NCBI GenBank assembly: GCA_021789155.1
Contig: JAJYJW010000008.1
Span: 1-37,977, forward strand
DNA length: 37,977 nt
Reading direction: 5' to 3'
Origin: Microcaldota archaeon
GTDB taxonomy: Archaea > Micrarchaeota > Micrarchaeia > Micrarchaeales > CABMGC01
The notes under the pieces were generated by a model. The model was not told the DNA's origin. It made no database searches and saw only the letters and a list, made by a program, of their open reading frames with translations. Positions 15,463 through 23,327 of this stretch are shown piece by piece. A program made the translations under genes and the position numbers. Position 1 is the stretch's first letter, and each line of letters starts with the position of its first letter.

Positions 15463-16422
15463 GTCCATCCCGAACAATGCCATCCTTGCCAGCATCGCTT
15501 CTAGCTGTATTCTATCGTTTGCGCCTTCGGTTATTCTGAAGTTGTAATCTCCTATTGCGCTTATTATCCTGAGTTTGGTCTTGTCAGGAACATCCAGATT
15601 TAGCGCTTCCCTGTAGCATTGCAGTAGGATGTCTTCGCCGCTCATCCCGTATGTTATAGCGAGCTTGTTCAATTCGGTCCTTGCCTTGATAAAATCTCCG
15701 GAAAGCGCGTATCTCATCATCGCTATTACCTCCTTCGGGCGCACCCTTTCCGCTATTTCATAAACGTCCTTGTCGGTTATGCTCTTGTTCTTGAAGCCCG
15801 CGCTCTGCATTATGTTGGTGAGCTTCCTGAGGTCGCCCTCGCTTACGTAGAGCAACGCCTCCTTTCCGGAATCGCTGACCTGCAACCCCTCTCCTTTTTC
15901 CACTCTTGCTATGTATTCTAGCATTTCTTCCTCGCTATGCTGCTTAAACCTGAATACCACGCACCTGCTCTGTATCGGATCTATTATCTTGCTAGCATAG
16001 TTGGCGCTAAGTATGAATCTTGTCGTAGCGCTGTACTTCTCCATGGTTCTTCTCAGAGCATGCTGCGCTTCAGGAGTAAGGGAATCGGCTTCATCAAGAA
16101 ATATTATCTTCACCATGTCGCCTGACAACGCTACGGTTCTTGCGAATTCTTTCACCTTGCCCCTTATTACTTCTATTCCCCTAGTGTCGCTCGCGTTGAG
16201 CTCTAGAAAAGCCTCGTTTATGTTATCCTTGTAAAGGTCCTTTGCCATCGCTATTGCGCACGTGGTCTTTCCCACTCCAGCATTTCCAGAGAATATCATG
16301 TTGGGAAAGCTTTTCGATGCAACGAACGCTTTCAACCTTTCTACTATCGGCTTCTGGCCGAGCACGCTGTCTAAACTCGAAGGTCTGTATTTTTCTGTCC
16401 AGGACAAGTCTACTAATGACAT
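15451..16422 (-). CDS. rfcS: Replication factor C small subunit
   Basis: This is the clamp-loader AAA+ ATPase that, with the large subunit, loads PCNA on primed DNA. The 323-residue protein begins MSLVDLSWTEKYRPSSL, the standard archaeal RFC start. It has Walker A GNAGVGKT (46-53), Walker B FLDEAD (108-113), sensor 1 LSANYAS and the SRC arginine-finger motif (152-154), followed by the helical lid and the C-terminal oligomerisation domain. I chose the ATG at 16422 because a TATA box lies 32 nt upstream; the ATG at 16431 would add only three residues. No RFC large subunit is in the window. A hairpin terminator overlaps the stop codon. Confidence 0.95.
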   Translation of the reverse strand: MSLVDLSWTEKYRPSSLDSVLGQKPIVERLKAFVASKSFPNMIFSGNAGVGKTTCAIAMAKDLYKDNINEAFLELNASDTRGIEVIRGKVKEFARTVALSGDMVKIIFLDEADSLTPEAQHALRRTMEKYSATTRFILSANYASKIIDPIQSRCVVFRFKQHSEEEMLEYIARVEKGEGLQVSDSGKEALLYVSEGDLRKLTNIMQSAGFKNKSITDKDVYEIAERVRPKEVIAMMRYALSGDFIKARTELNKLAITYGMSGEDILLQCYREALNLDVPDKTKLRIISAIGDYNFRITEGANDRIQLEAMLARMALFGMDSTA

Positions 16423-16447
16423 AAACAGCACACAAATATTCTGCCGT

Positions 16448-16460
16448 GAAAATATATAGA
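16448..16460 (-). promoter_or_regulatory. TATA box of the RFC gene
   Basis: The minus strand reads TCTATATATTTTC, centred about 32 nt upstream of the RFC ATG at 16422. It shares the 113-bp divergent intergenic region with the next promoter. Confidence 0.55.
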
Positions 16461-16500
16461 ATTAGCGCCGCGCTTTTATATTGCATTACTTCAGGTATAG

Positions 16501-16509
16501 GTATATAAA
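16501..16509 (+). promoter_or_regulatory. TATA box of the winged-helix gene
   Basis: GTATATAAA, centred 31 nt upstream of the ATG at 16536. It supports that start over the upstream TTG at 16512, which lies too close to the box. Confidence 0.5.
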
Positions 16510-16535
16510 CATTGTATCGCAATAAACTTGCGTGG

Positions 16536-16898
16536 ATGTATATGTCTTCCGCAGGGAACGAGGGGATGGACGGGCAACGCACGGACAAGCGAGAGAAGGA
16601 CGAGATATGGATGGTGAGGAAGCTCCTTACAAGGCCTAATTATGCAGTGCTGAAACTACTCATGCAGAAGAGTCCTAGGACAACAAGAGAATTGTATTCC
16701 GTGCTTGGAAAGAAGTTCACGAGGAAGACCCTGATAATAACGCTTAGGGACTTGTCTATGGAACTGAACGTTCTTCAGCCAACCCATATAAGAACCGAAC
16801 GCGGATACGGATTGGGTTACAGCATAAATCCAAAACTCAAGGAACTGATAAAAGACGTGGAAAAATTCGAGAAGATAGTCGAATCGTTTACTAAATAA
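16536..16898 (+). CDS. Winged-helix DNA-binding protein, family unknown
   Basis: A 120-residue protein with a polar N-terminal tail (1-26) and a winged-helix-like core: a helix with WMVRKLLTRPNYAVLKLLMQ, a turn and recognition helix around TTRELYSVLGKKFTRKTLIITLRDL, then a wing (RGYGLGYSINPK) and a C-terminal amphipathic helix. This fits a small cytoplasmic transcription regulator. It is divergent from the RFC gene and 37 nt upstream of the FAD/NAD reductase on the same strand, though the reductase seems to have its own A/T box. No ligand-binding domain is present. The ATG at 16542 is an equally good start. Confidence 0.7.
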   Translation: MYMSSAGNEGMDGQRTDKREKDEIWMVRKLLTRPNYAVLKLLMQKSPRTTRELYSVLGKKFTRKTLIITLRDLSMELNVLQPTHIRTERGYGLGYSINPKLKELIKDVEKFEKIVESFTK

Positions 16899-16935
16899 CT
16901 TTTATTAACTTTTTACGGCAATAGTGCTTGATTTA

Positions 16936-17646
16936 ATGATAAACAAGAAACCCTATGTAATCGCAGAAATAGACAAAGACACACCTGATGTTACACTTTT
17001 CAAATTCAAAGCGCAAGATGGGAGCAAGCTAGATTTCAAACCCGGAATGTTCGTGATGCTCCACCATAAAGACGCACAGACCGGTGCGGATATAGGAAGG
17101 GCGTTTTCTCTCGCATCGCTTCCGAACGACGACACTATCGAATTCGCGATAAGCATGATCCATGGAAGGTTTACCTCCTACCTCGATACTGCAAAGGTCG
17201 GAGACATCTACTACGTAACTGGCCCTTACGGCCAATTCCAATTCAATGCGGGAATTGACAGCAAAGTGATGTTCATAGCAGGAGGTACTGGAATAGCACC
17301 ATTTCTATCTATGCTTAGGCAAATAAAGCACGAAAATCTGAGCACAGACGTAAAGCTCATATACAGCGTGCGATTCCATAAGGACATAATAAGAAAGGAG
17401 GAACTGGAGCAGTATCGGAATGAGCTTACGTTTGATTATTGTGTGACCGCGACCAGGGAAGGTACTGATGAATGGAGCGGAGAGCATGGGCACGTTAACG
17501 AGGATATGGTGAAAAAGCATGCTCCAGACATCACTGAAAGAACCTGCTACGTTTGCGGGCCTTTGGAGTTCACTAAGGCTGTGCAGAATGTACTTGTTTC
17601 TCTTGGCGTTGATAAGCAGAAGATAAAGGCCGATGTCTGGGGCTGA
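16936..17646 (+). CDS. FAD/NAD(P)-binding oxidoreductase (ferredoxin reductase-like)
   Basis: This is a ferredoxin-NAD(P)+ reductase-type flavoprotein moving electrons between NAD(P)H and a small carrier in the cytoplasm. The protein of about 236 residues has an N-terminal FAD barrel with the flavin motif RAFSLAS, a phosphate-binding GRFTSYL and GPYGQF, and a C-terminal nucleotide domain with FIAGGTGIAPFLSML, YVCGP and the terminal DVWG. There is no Cys cluster for a 2Fe-2S centre, which separates it from PyrK-type and hydrogenase gamma subunits. The ATG at 16936 is preferred over the GTG at 16924 from the A/T-rich box near 16903. The last 74 nt overlap the end of the convergent Nudix-UDG gene. 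The electron partner is unknown. Confidence 0.85.
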   Translation: MINKKPYVIAEIDKDTPDVTLFKFKAQDGSKLDFKPGMFVMLHHKDAQTGADIGRAFSLASLPNDDTIEFAISMIHGRFTSYLDTAKVGDIYYVTGPYGQFQFNAGIDSKVMFIAGGTGIAPFLSMLRQIKHENLSTDVKLIYSVRFHKDIIRKEELEQYRNELTFDYCVTATREGTDEWSGEHGHVNEDMVKKHAPDITERTCYVCGPLEFTKAVQNVLVSLGVDKQKIKADVWG

Positions 17647-18652
17647 AATTCTGCCTCTGGCTGTTCGCGCCCTGCGATTTCGCGCGAGTGCTTACTTCTT
17701 TGCCGAATCTTTTGAATTGCGACATCATGCCGTTGTATGCTGCTTTCAGTCTCAGCGCGCGTGCGGGATGGACTGCAACATAATACCGGATCCCGTTTTT
17801 CTCAATCATCCTGCCAGGGGTGGTGTCGGAACCTTTGCCGAACAGCGATTCCGTTGCGAACTTGCCGAGCAGTATGATGTACTTGGGCTTGACCAACGCT
17901 ATCTGGCGCTCCAGAAGGGGCAGGCATAAAGCTTGCTCCTCATCGGTTGGAAGCCTGTTCTCTGGCGGAAAGAACTGCACGACGCTCGTTATGTATGTAT
18001 TCCTTCTGTCCAGATGTGCCGCGGCCAGCATCTTGTTCAGTATCACTCCCGAACGGCCAACGAATGGCGCGAGGAGCTTGTCCTCGTTCCTCCCGGGAGC
18101 TTGTCCTATGAGCATGACTTTTGCGTCAAGCGCCCCTGCCCCAGGAACCAGTCTTGAGCTCAGCTGCCATTGCGCGTTTTTCGAAGGCAATTCCGCGTAT
18201 TCCTTATTCAATGCGAGCATTGCCTCATACCTTGGGATGTACGCGAATGCCCTTTTCAAGATTGAAGAGAGTTCCCTGTACTTGATTCTAGCTAGGGCAT
18301 CCTTCTCGTTCAGCCAGCAAAAACCTTTGTGTTCTTCTGATGCCTTTACGTCCTTTCCGTCGGTTTTCGCAAGATATATGTTTACTTGCTTCGAGACTTT
18401 TTTGCTTGGTCCATCGTAGCGTTCTATGAACCTGTATCTTGTCGAAGCAGAAAACGAAGGGACGAATTCTACGTCTAGGTTTGTTTCCTCCTTTATCTCG
18501 CGCTTTGCGGCTATCACGGAGTTTTCTCCCTGCTCTATATGGCCTTTTGCTATGTCCAATTTGTCGTTGAACCTTATGAGAAACAACATCTTAATCGTGT
18601 TGTTTTCCATCTTGTATATCAATGCGCCCGCAGAATTCTCGAACTGCATCAT
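17573..18652 (-). CDS. Nudix hydrolase fused to a family 4-like uracil-DNA glycosylase
   Basis: A 359-residue two-domain protein. Residues 1-140 are a Nudix hydrolase resembling diadenosine tetraphosphatases: SAGALIY at the start, then a complete Nudix box (Gly37, Glu43, Arg51-Glu52, Glu55-Glu56). Residues about 158-318 match family 4 uracil-DNA glycosylase: GQAPGRNED (183-191), PFVGRSG, FFPPENRLPTDEE, LLGKFA and HPAR (295-298). Typical family 4 enzymes hold a 4Fe-4S cluster with four Cys; here only Cys243 aligns, and the KCRPP position is QFFPP. The usual motif-1 Glu is Gln184. The C-terminal tail (about 320-359) is basic and probably disordered, and lies in the antisense overlap. The ATG at 18652 overlaps the archaeosortase stop as ATGA. 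A joint role in nucleotide clean-up and uracil repair is plausible; activity is unproven. Confidence 0.85.
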   Translation of the reverse strand: MMQFENSAGALIYKMENNTIKMLFLIRFNDKLDIAKGHIEQGENSVIAAKREIKEETNLDVEFVPSFSASTRYRFIERYDGPSKKVSKQVNIYLAKTDGKDVKASEEHKGFCWLNEKDALARIKYRELSSILKRAFAYIPRYEAMLALNKEYAELPSKNAQWQLSSRLVPGAGALDAKVMLIGQAPGRNEDKLLAPFVGRSGVILNKMLAAAHLDRRNTYITSVVQFFPPENRLPTDEEQALCLPLLERQIALVKPKYIILLGKFATESLFGKGSDTTPGRMIEKNGIRYYVAVHPARALRLKAAYNGMMSQFKRFGKEVSTRAKSQGANSQRQNFSPRHRPLSSAYQRQEKQVHSAQP

Positions 18653-20184
18653 ACCACAATGTGCTTGAATATGCAATATGCATTATCCATTTCATACATT
18701 TTAGAAGTATTCATCGTTCCCTGCGTGATGAATGAAAGCAAGTTTGAATATATATCTGAATCATAAGCGCATCCCTTAGAATAGTATCCAGTACTCAATG
18801 GCATTATGAAATACGTATCCACCGGGGAAAAGGTGTTTGCAGTAAAGTAAGGCAGTACTGAGGAGAACACGAAGAATTCGGTGCTGTTTGAAACTATGTC
18901 GTAACCGTTGACTATTGTCCCGTTGTTTATGAACACTCTGCTTCCAGATATTGAGGAATTGTGGAGAATGTCCGATATCGATGACGAATTAGTAGCGCTG
19001 AACACGCCGACTATCGGGTTAGATTGGTTGAAGATCTCGTTACTGAATAGGATCGCTATGCTCCTGCCATCGCTATAGTATATTGCCGATGCGTTCCATC
19101 CGGTTGCATTTACTATTTTATGCAGATACTGCAGCGAGGTTATCGAATTTGCCACGAACTGCGTGGTGTTCATTGCTGCAAGCACGGGAACGCGCGTAGT
19201 ATTCACGAATATCTGCGATGCGAATAGATACGCCAGCACCCCGATTACTGCAAACACGTATGCGAAGACATGGCTAGGCTCGCCTGTGACTTTTTCTGAT
19301 AGTTCAATTTTCATGCTCTTTATCTTAAGGCCGAATATCCCTGCTGCTGGGAGCATTATGAGTATCGCAGCGTAGAATATCAAAACGCCAATGAATAGAT
19401 GAATCGTGGAAACAACTGCAGACGGGCCTTTAACGAGCCATACTGCCGCAATTCCGGCCATTCTTGAAAGGTTCAATATGAACAGCAGGAATATGCCAGA
19501 TGCCAACCAGTACGCTTTAGCCGATAATTTCCCGTCGAAGAGGTATGCGACTGGCAGCATGAACAAGAGCAATGCGATGAATACGGCAACCCCTGCGCAT
19601 GCAGTGCCTATGCCTATGCTTATCGTATTGTAACTTATGGAAAACGGAGCAGTGAATGAAACCCCGTTGATGAATGTATGCAGCACAGAAAAGATTATTT
19701 GCGAGTTTACAGATGCGAATGCGCTGTTCGCGGATATGACCGGATAGAATATGAGCGGAGAAGCAAGCACAGAATAGATCAACGCGTACCTGAACTTGCG
19801 TATGTTTGAAAATCCGTAGATTATAGAGATCAGCGCTATCGCGGCGATTGGGAACAGAAGCATGTCAATCCTATAGCTTATGAATAGGTATTGAGAGGAA
19901 TAGTAAAGATACGACATTAGCACAGCCAACGCTATGAGCAACGCGAATCCCAGCATTATGCTCTTTATGGAAGTTGAAGGAATGGGATTTTCCTTGAAAA
20001 GTATGAATGCAAAGAAAAGCGGAAGCATTATTATTGGGGCTATTACATACGTAGATGCATCGATGTTGTCTATGCTTGGATTCGTTATCAATAGGGAACT
20101 GGCTAACAGAGCCACCAGACACAAAAGAAATGCGATCTTCGGATATTGTAATTCCTTTTTCTTCGTTTTCGTTCCCATCACCAT
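18649..20184 (-). CDS. Archaeosortase/exosortase-like membrane transpeptidase
   Basis: This 511-residue membrane protein has about nine transmembrane helices in its first 325 residues, then an exported domain of about 185 residues rich in N-glycosylation sequons (NTT, NAS, NSS, NGT). The exosortase/archaeosortase catalytic triad is visible in the right order: Cys196 in GTACAGVAV, Arg241 in NLSRMAG and His262 in STIHLFIG. The family cleaves C-terminal sorting signals of surface proteins and can attach them to lipid. No protein in this window has an evident C-terminal sorting tripartite signal, so its substrates must be elsewhere. The downstream Nudix-UDG gene starts inside its stop codon. An ATG at 20178 is an alternative start. 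The catalytic Cys context ACAG differs slightly from the common ACSG. Confidence 0.8.
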   Translation of the reverse strand: MVMGTKTKKKELQYPKIAFLLCLVALLASSLLITNPSIDNIDASTYVIAPIIMLPLFFAFILFKENPIPSTSIKSIMLGFALLIALAVLMSYLYYSSQYLFISYRIDMLLFPIAAIALISIIYGFSNIRKFRYALIYSVLASPLIFYPVISANSAFASVNSQIIFSVLHTFINGVSFTAPFSISYNTISIGIGTACAGVAVFIALLLFMLPVAYLFDGKLSAKAYWLASGIFLLFILNLSRMAGIAAVWLVKGPSAVVSTIHLFIGVLIFYAAILIMLPAAGIFGLKIKSMKIELSEKVTGEPSHVFAYVFAVIGVLAYLFASQIFVNTTRVPVLAAMNTTQFVANSITSLQYLHKIVNATGWNASAIYYSDGRSIAILFSNEIFNQSNPIVGVFSATNSSSISDILHNSSISGSRVFINNGTIVNGYDIVSNSTEFFVFSSVLPYFTANTFSPVDTYFIMPLSTGYYSKGCAYDSDIYSNLLSFITQGTMNTSKMYEMDNAYCIFKHIVV

Positions 20185-20266
20185 GTTTTGCCCTCAGCCG
20201 AAATGGGTTACATCATTATTCAGCAGTTACTCTCTTCTTCACAGGACGTAATACATAAGATTTTAA

Positions 20267-20276
20267 GGTATAAAAA
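20267..20276 (+). promoter_or_regulatory. TATA box upstream of the 20307 gene
   Basis: GGTATAAAAA, centred about 35 nt upstream of the ATG at 20307. The predicted transcript start near 20299 lies just after the upstream ATG at 20296, which opens only a six-codon frame. Confidence 0.5.
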
Positions 20277-20306
20277 GATAGCTACGTAAATATATATGGC
20301 GATCAT

Positions 20307-20822
20307 ATGGGGATAAAGTACTGGGAATACGAAGACGCACCTCTCAAAGAGAAGCTGAAAAGCCCTAGCGTGAGGGAAGTTGCGAAGATTTATTTCGAGA
20401 ACGAAACAAAAGCATACAGGTTCGCGAAAGCGCTTCTCGCAGTAAAGAGGAAGGGCGAGCTAAGGCTTAAGGACTGCAGCAAGGAATTGCCTGTTGCTAC
20501 CTGGAAAAGATATCTAGACTTTGGAGTTAGCGTTGGCATATTGAAGCATGAAGGCATGCGCTACTCGTTCACAGATAGGTACTCAAAGCCTTTGAGGAAC
20601 ATTGCGACTTACATTAAGAGCTGGATAGACGAGGAGAAGATAGAAGAGAATCCTGATCTGCTATTCACTGGAGTGAGAAGGAAGAAAACCGAGATAACCA
20701 GCAAACCTGGCAGCAGCGATATATCGATAAACAGGCAATACATAAACGTAGCGGAGAGCAGCGCGCAGGGCGAAGATGATGGCGAGGACGGTGCTGCTCC
20801 AGCGACCAACGTTGCCGCGTGA
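20307..20822 (+). CDS. Hypothetical protein with winged-helix-like core and acidic tail
   Basis: I do not recognise the family. The 171-residue protein is soluble. Residues 10-110 have the helix-helix-helix-wing order of a winged helix: SPSVREVAKIYFE, KAYRFAKALLAVKRKGELRL, WKRYLDFGVSVGILKHEGMRYSFTDR. Residues 111-150 are charged, and the C-terminal 25 residues are acidic and low in complexity (SAQGEDDGEDGAAPAT). The acidic end recalls tails of chromatin or transcription-associated proteins, but that is only resemblance. The gene is divergent from the archaeosortase and upstream of valyl-tRNA synthetase, which has its own TATA box. Confidence 0.7.
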   Translation: MGIKYWEYEDAPLKEKLKSPSVREVAKIYFENETKAYRFAKALLAVKRKGELRLKDCSKELPVATWKRYLDFGVSVGILKHEGMRYSFTDRYSKPLRNIATYIKSWIDEEKIEENPDLLFTGVRRKKTEITSKPGSSDISINRQYINVAESSAQGEDDGEDGAAPATNVAA

Positions 20823-20869
20823 ATTCTTTTACCAGAAAACCACTGGCAACGCGTGCTAGTAGATAACCC

Positions 20870-20878
20870 TTAAATAGC
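20870..20878 (+). promoter_or_regulatory. TATA box of the valyl-tRNA synthetase gene
   Basis: CTTAAATAG, which predicts transcription start near 20901. That lies downstream of the ATG at 20890 and leaves a leader of about 16 nt with GTGAT (20909-20913) before the GTG at 20917. Confidence 0.55.
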
Positions 20879-20916
20879 TAGATTTCCTAATGCATGTTGT
20901 CTATTTACGTGATAGT

Positions 20917-23292
20917 GTGGATAATAAGTACAATCCAACTGAAGTCGAAGCGAAGATACGCAAGTTCTGGTCTGAAAACAAAGTATTCGCGTTTGATGAA
21001 AACAGCGACAAGCAGGTCTATTCCATAGACACTCCCCCACCAACGGTATCCGGGGAAATCCACCTTGGTCACGTATTCTCGTATTCGCAGGCGGAGTTCA
21101 TCGCAAGGTACAAAAGAATGCGGGGTTTCAACGTTTTCTACCCGTTCGGTCTTGACAACAACGGCCTTCCTACGGAGTTGAGGATAGAAAAAGACTATGG
21201 CGTTAATGCAGAAACGCTGGGGCGCGACAAATTCATAGATTTCGTCAGGGAAAAGATACAGCCATACAATGAAAAATACGTCGAACTTTGGCAGAGACTA
21301 GGCCTTTCAGTCGACTGGCAATTCTACTATCAAACCATATCCAAAGACGTGCAGAAAATATCGCAAACGTCATTCCTCGAATTGCTTAAAATGGACAGGA
21401 TATACCAAATGGAAGCACCTCTACTTTTCTGCCCTAAGTGCAGGACCGCAGTTTCCCAGATGGAATTGGAAGACAAAGAGGAAGACAGCAAGATATACAC
21501 CATAGAATTCTCCGATAATGTTCAAATAGCCACGTCGAGGCCGGAGTTGCTGCCAGCATGCGTAGCCATATTGGTCAATCCGGAAGATAAAAAACATGCT
21601 GGGATAATCGGGAAAACGGTGAAAACGCCGATATTCGGCGACGAGGTAAAAGTAATCGCAGACCGAAAGGTCGACCCAGAATTCGGAACCGGAGTGGTCA
21701 TGTGCTGCACGTTCGGTGACCAGACCGATATCGAATGGTACAAGCAATACAAGCTTGGATTGAAGATCATAATAAATGAACAAGGAAAGATGACACATCC
21801 CTATTACAATAATGCGAAGATACGCGATGCGAGGGAGAAGATTGTAAACGACCTAAAGGGAAAAGGTCTCGTAAAAGACGAGAAACCCATTAAGCACAGC
21901 GTAAACGTACACGAAAGGTGCGGGACCGAAATAGAATTCCTCGTAAAGAAGCAGTGGTATGTGAAATATCTGGATTTGAAGGATAAATTCCTAGAATACG
22001 GAAACGAGGTCAAGTGGCACCCAGAATACATGAAAGTAAGGTATGACAACTGGGTCAATGGATTGCACTGGGATTGGTGCATTTCCAGGCAGAGATTCTT
22101 CGGGGTTTATTTCCCAATATGGTACTGCAAGAAGTGCGGCGAGCCGATGTTTGCCGAAAAGGAGCAGCTTCCAGTAAATCCATTTGCGGACAAGCCAAAA
22201 AGCGCATGCAAATGCGGCGGCACTGAATTCGATCCAGAAACAGACGTTATGGATACGTGGGCAACCTCGTCCCTCACGCCTTTGATAAACGCAAGATGGG
22301 GAATTGACAACAAATACCTGAAAAAGATATTCCCTATGAATCTGCGCCCGCAAGCACACGACATAATCTCATTCTGGGCATTTACAACCATAGTTAAATC
22401 ATACCTGCACATGCAGAGCATACCTTGGAAAGACATAATGATATCTGGGCACGGGCTCGATTCTCATGGGCAGGCAATGCACAAATCTAAGGGAAATGTG
22501 GTGCTGCCTATGCCTTACATCGAAAAATACGGCGCAGACCCATTGAGATACTGGGCAAGTTCATCGGTACTTGGCGAAAACAACTCATTCCAGGAGAAAG
22601 AGGTAATTGCCGGATCTAGGCTCATCAACAAGATGTGGAACGTCGGCAAGTTCATAGAGCTGAAATGCAAGGAATTCGGCGAGGAGAAAGAACTCGCAGT
22701 TATCGATAAATGGATATTGGCAGAATTGAATAAAACGGTCAAACTGGCTACCGCAAAGTTCGAATCGTTTGATTACTTTGGCGCAAGAAACGCGATAGAA
22801 GAATTCTTCTGGATATTCGCAAATGATTATCTGGAATTCGCAAAGAACAGGATTTATTCTGAAGACAAAGCCGCAAAATACGTTATGAACAAAGTATTCT
22901 TCGATACCATAAAAATGATGAGCCCGTTCATAGCGTATTCCACGGAAGAGGTATATCAGAACCTCATAAAGGACAACGCATCATACGGGCCAGATTCATC
23001 GAAGAAATCAATACACATCACTTCATGGCCTGTTGAAAGCACAATATCTGAATACGATGAAAAGAGCGGAGAAGCACTCGCTAATACAATACGCGGAATA
23101 AGGAAGTGGAAGCATGACAATAAGAAGGCGCTGAACAGCGAGATACTCAAGCTCACTCTCGATTCGAGCATGCAGCCAATACTAGGAAACAGCGTAGACG
23201 AGATAAAAACGAGCATAAACGTAAAGGCGATAGAGTTCGGAAGTGCTACTGAAGAGATCGCGCCAGGAATAAAGGCCAGCATAGTTGCGTAA
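20917..23292 (+). CDS. valS: Valyl-tRNA synthetase
   Basis: This class I aminoacyl-tRNA synthetase charges tRNA-Val. The 791-residue protein has TVSGEIHLGH, with HLGH (49-52) as the HIGH motif, followed by the Val-type FNVFYPFGLDNNGLPTE. It also has the editing (CP1) domain region with ATSRPELLPACVA, two CxxC zinc-ribbon-like pairs (CPKC and CKKC), WCISRQRFFGV, DVMDTWATSSLTP, and AMHKSKGNVV as the KMSKS element. A helical anticodon-binding domain closes the protein. It lacks the long C-terminal coiled coil of bacterial ValRS. I chose the GTG at 20917 from the TATA position and the GTGAT signal 3 nt upstream; the ATG at 20890 adds 9 residues without a supporting promoter. Confidence 0.93.
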   Translation: MDNKYNPTEVEAKIRKFWSENKVFAFDENSDKQVYSIDTPPPTVSGEIHLGHVFSYSQAEFIARYKRMRGFNVFYPFGLDNNGLPTELRIEKDYGVNAETLGRDKFIDFVREKIQPYNEKYVELWQRLGLSVDWQFYYQTISKDVQKISQTSFLELLKMDRIYQMEAPLLFCPKCRTAVSQMELEDKEEDSKIYTIEFSDNVQIATSRPELLPACVAILVNPEDKKHAGIIGKTVKTPIFGDEVKVIADRKVDPEFGTGVVMCCTFGDQTDIEWYKQYKLGLKIIINEQGKMTHPYYNNAKIRDAREKIVNDLKGKGLVKDEKPIKHSVNVHERCGTEIEFLVKKQWYVKYLDLKDKFLEYGNEVKWHPEYMKVRYDNWVNGLHWDWCISRQRFFGVYFPIWYCKKCGEPMFAEKEQLPVNPFADKPKSACKCGGTEFDPETDVMDTWATSSLTPLINARWGIDNKYLKKIFPMNLRPQAHDIISFWAFTTIVKSYLHMQSIPWKDIMISGHGLDSHGQAMHKSKGNVVLPMPYIEKYGADPLRYWASSSVLGENNSFQEKEVIAGSRLINKMWNVGKFIELKCKEFGEEKELAVIDKWILAELNKTVKLATAKFESFDYFGARNAIEEFFWIFANDYLEFAKNRIYSEDKAAKYVMNKVFFDTIKMMSPFIAYSTEEVYQNLIKDNASYGPDSSKKSIHITSWPVESTISEYDEKSGEALANTIRGIRKWKHDNKKALNSEILKLTLDSSMQPILGNSVDEIKTSINVKAIEFGSATEEIAPGIKASIVA

Positions 23293-23327
23293 GCGTGCAT
23301 TTATAAGTAGCATGAGCAAATGAGGTT

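Noticed and set aside
17820-18419. 199-residue plus-strand open frame
   Set aside because: It is antisense to the UDG and Nudix domains, both of which have clear motifs on the minus strand.
20296-20316. Six-codon upstream frame overlapping the start of the 20307 gene
   Set aside because: The TATA box places the transcript start at about 20299, so its ATG is probably not transcribed.
20890-20916. ATG-started N-terminal extension of valyl-tRNA synthetase
   Set aside because: The promoter position and GTGAT signal favour the GTG at 20917; kept only as an alternative.
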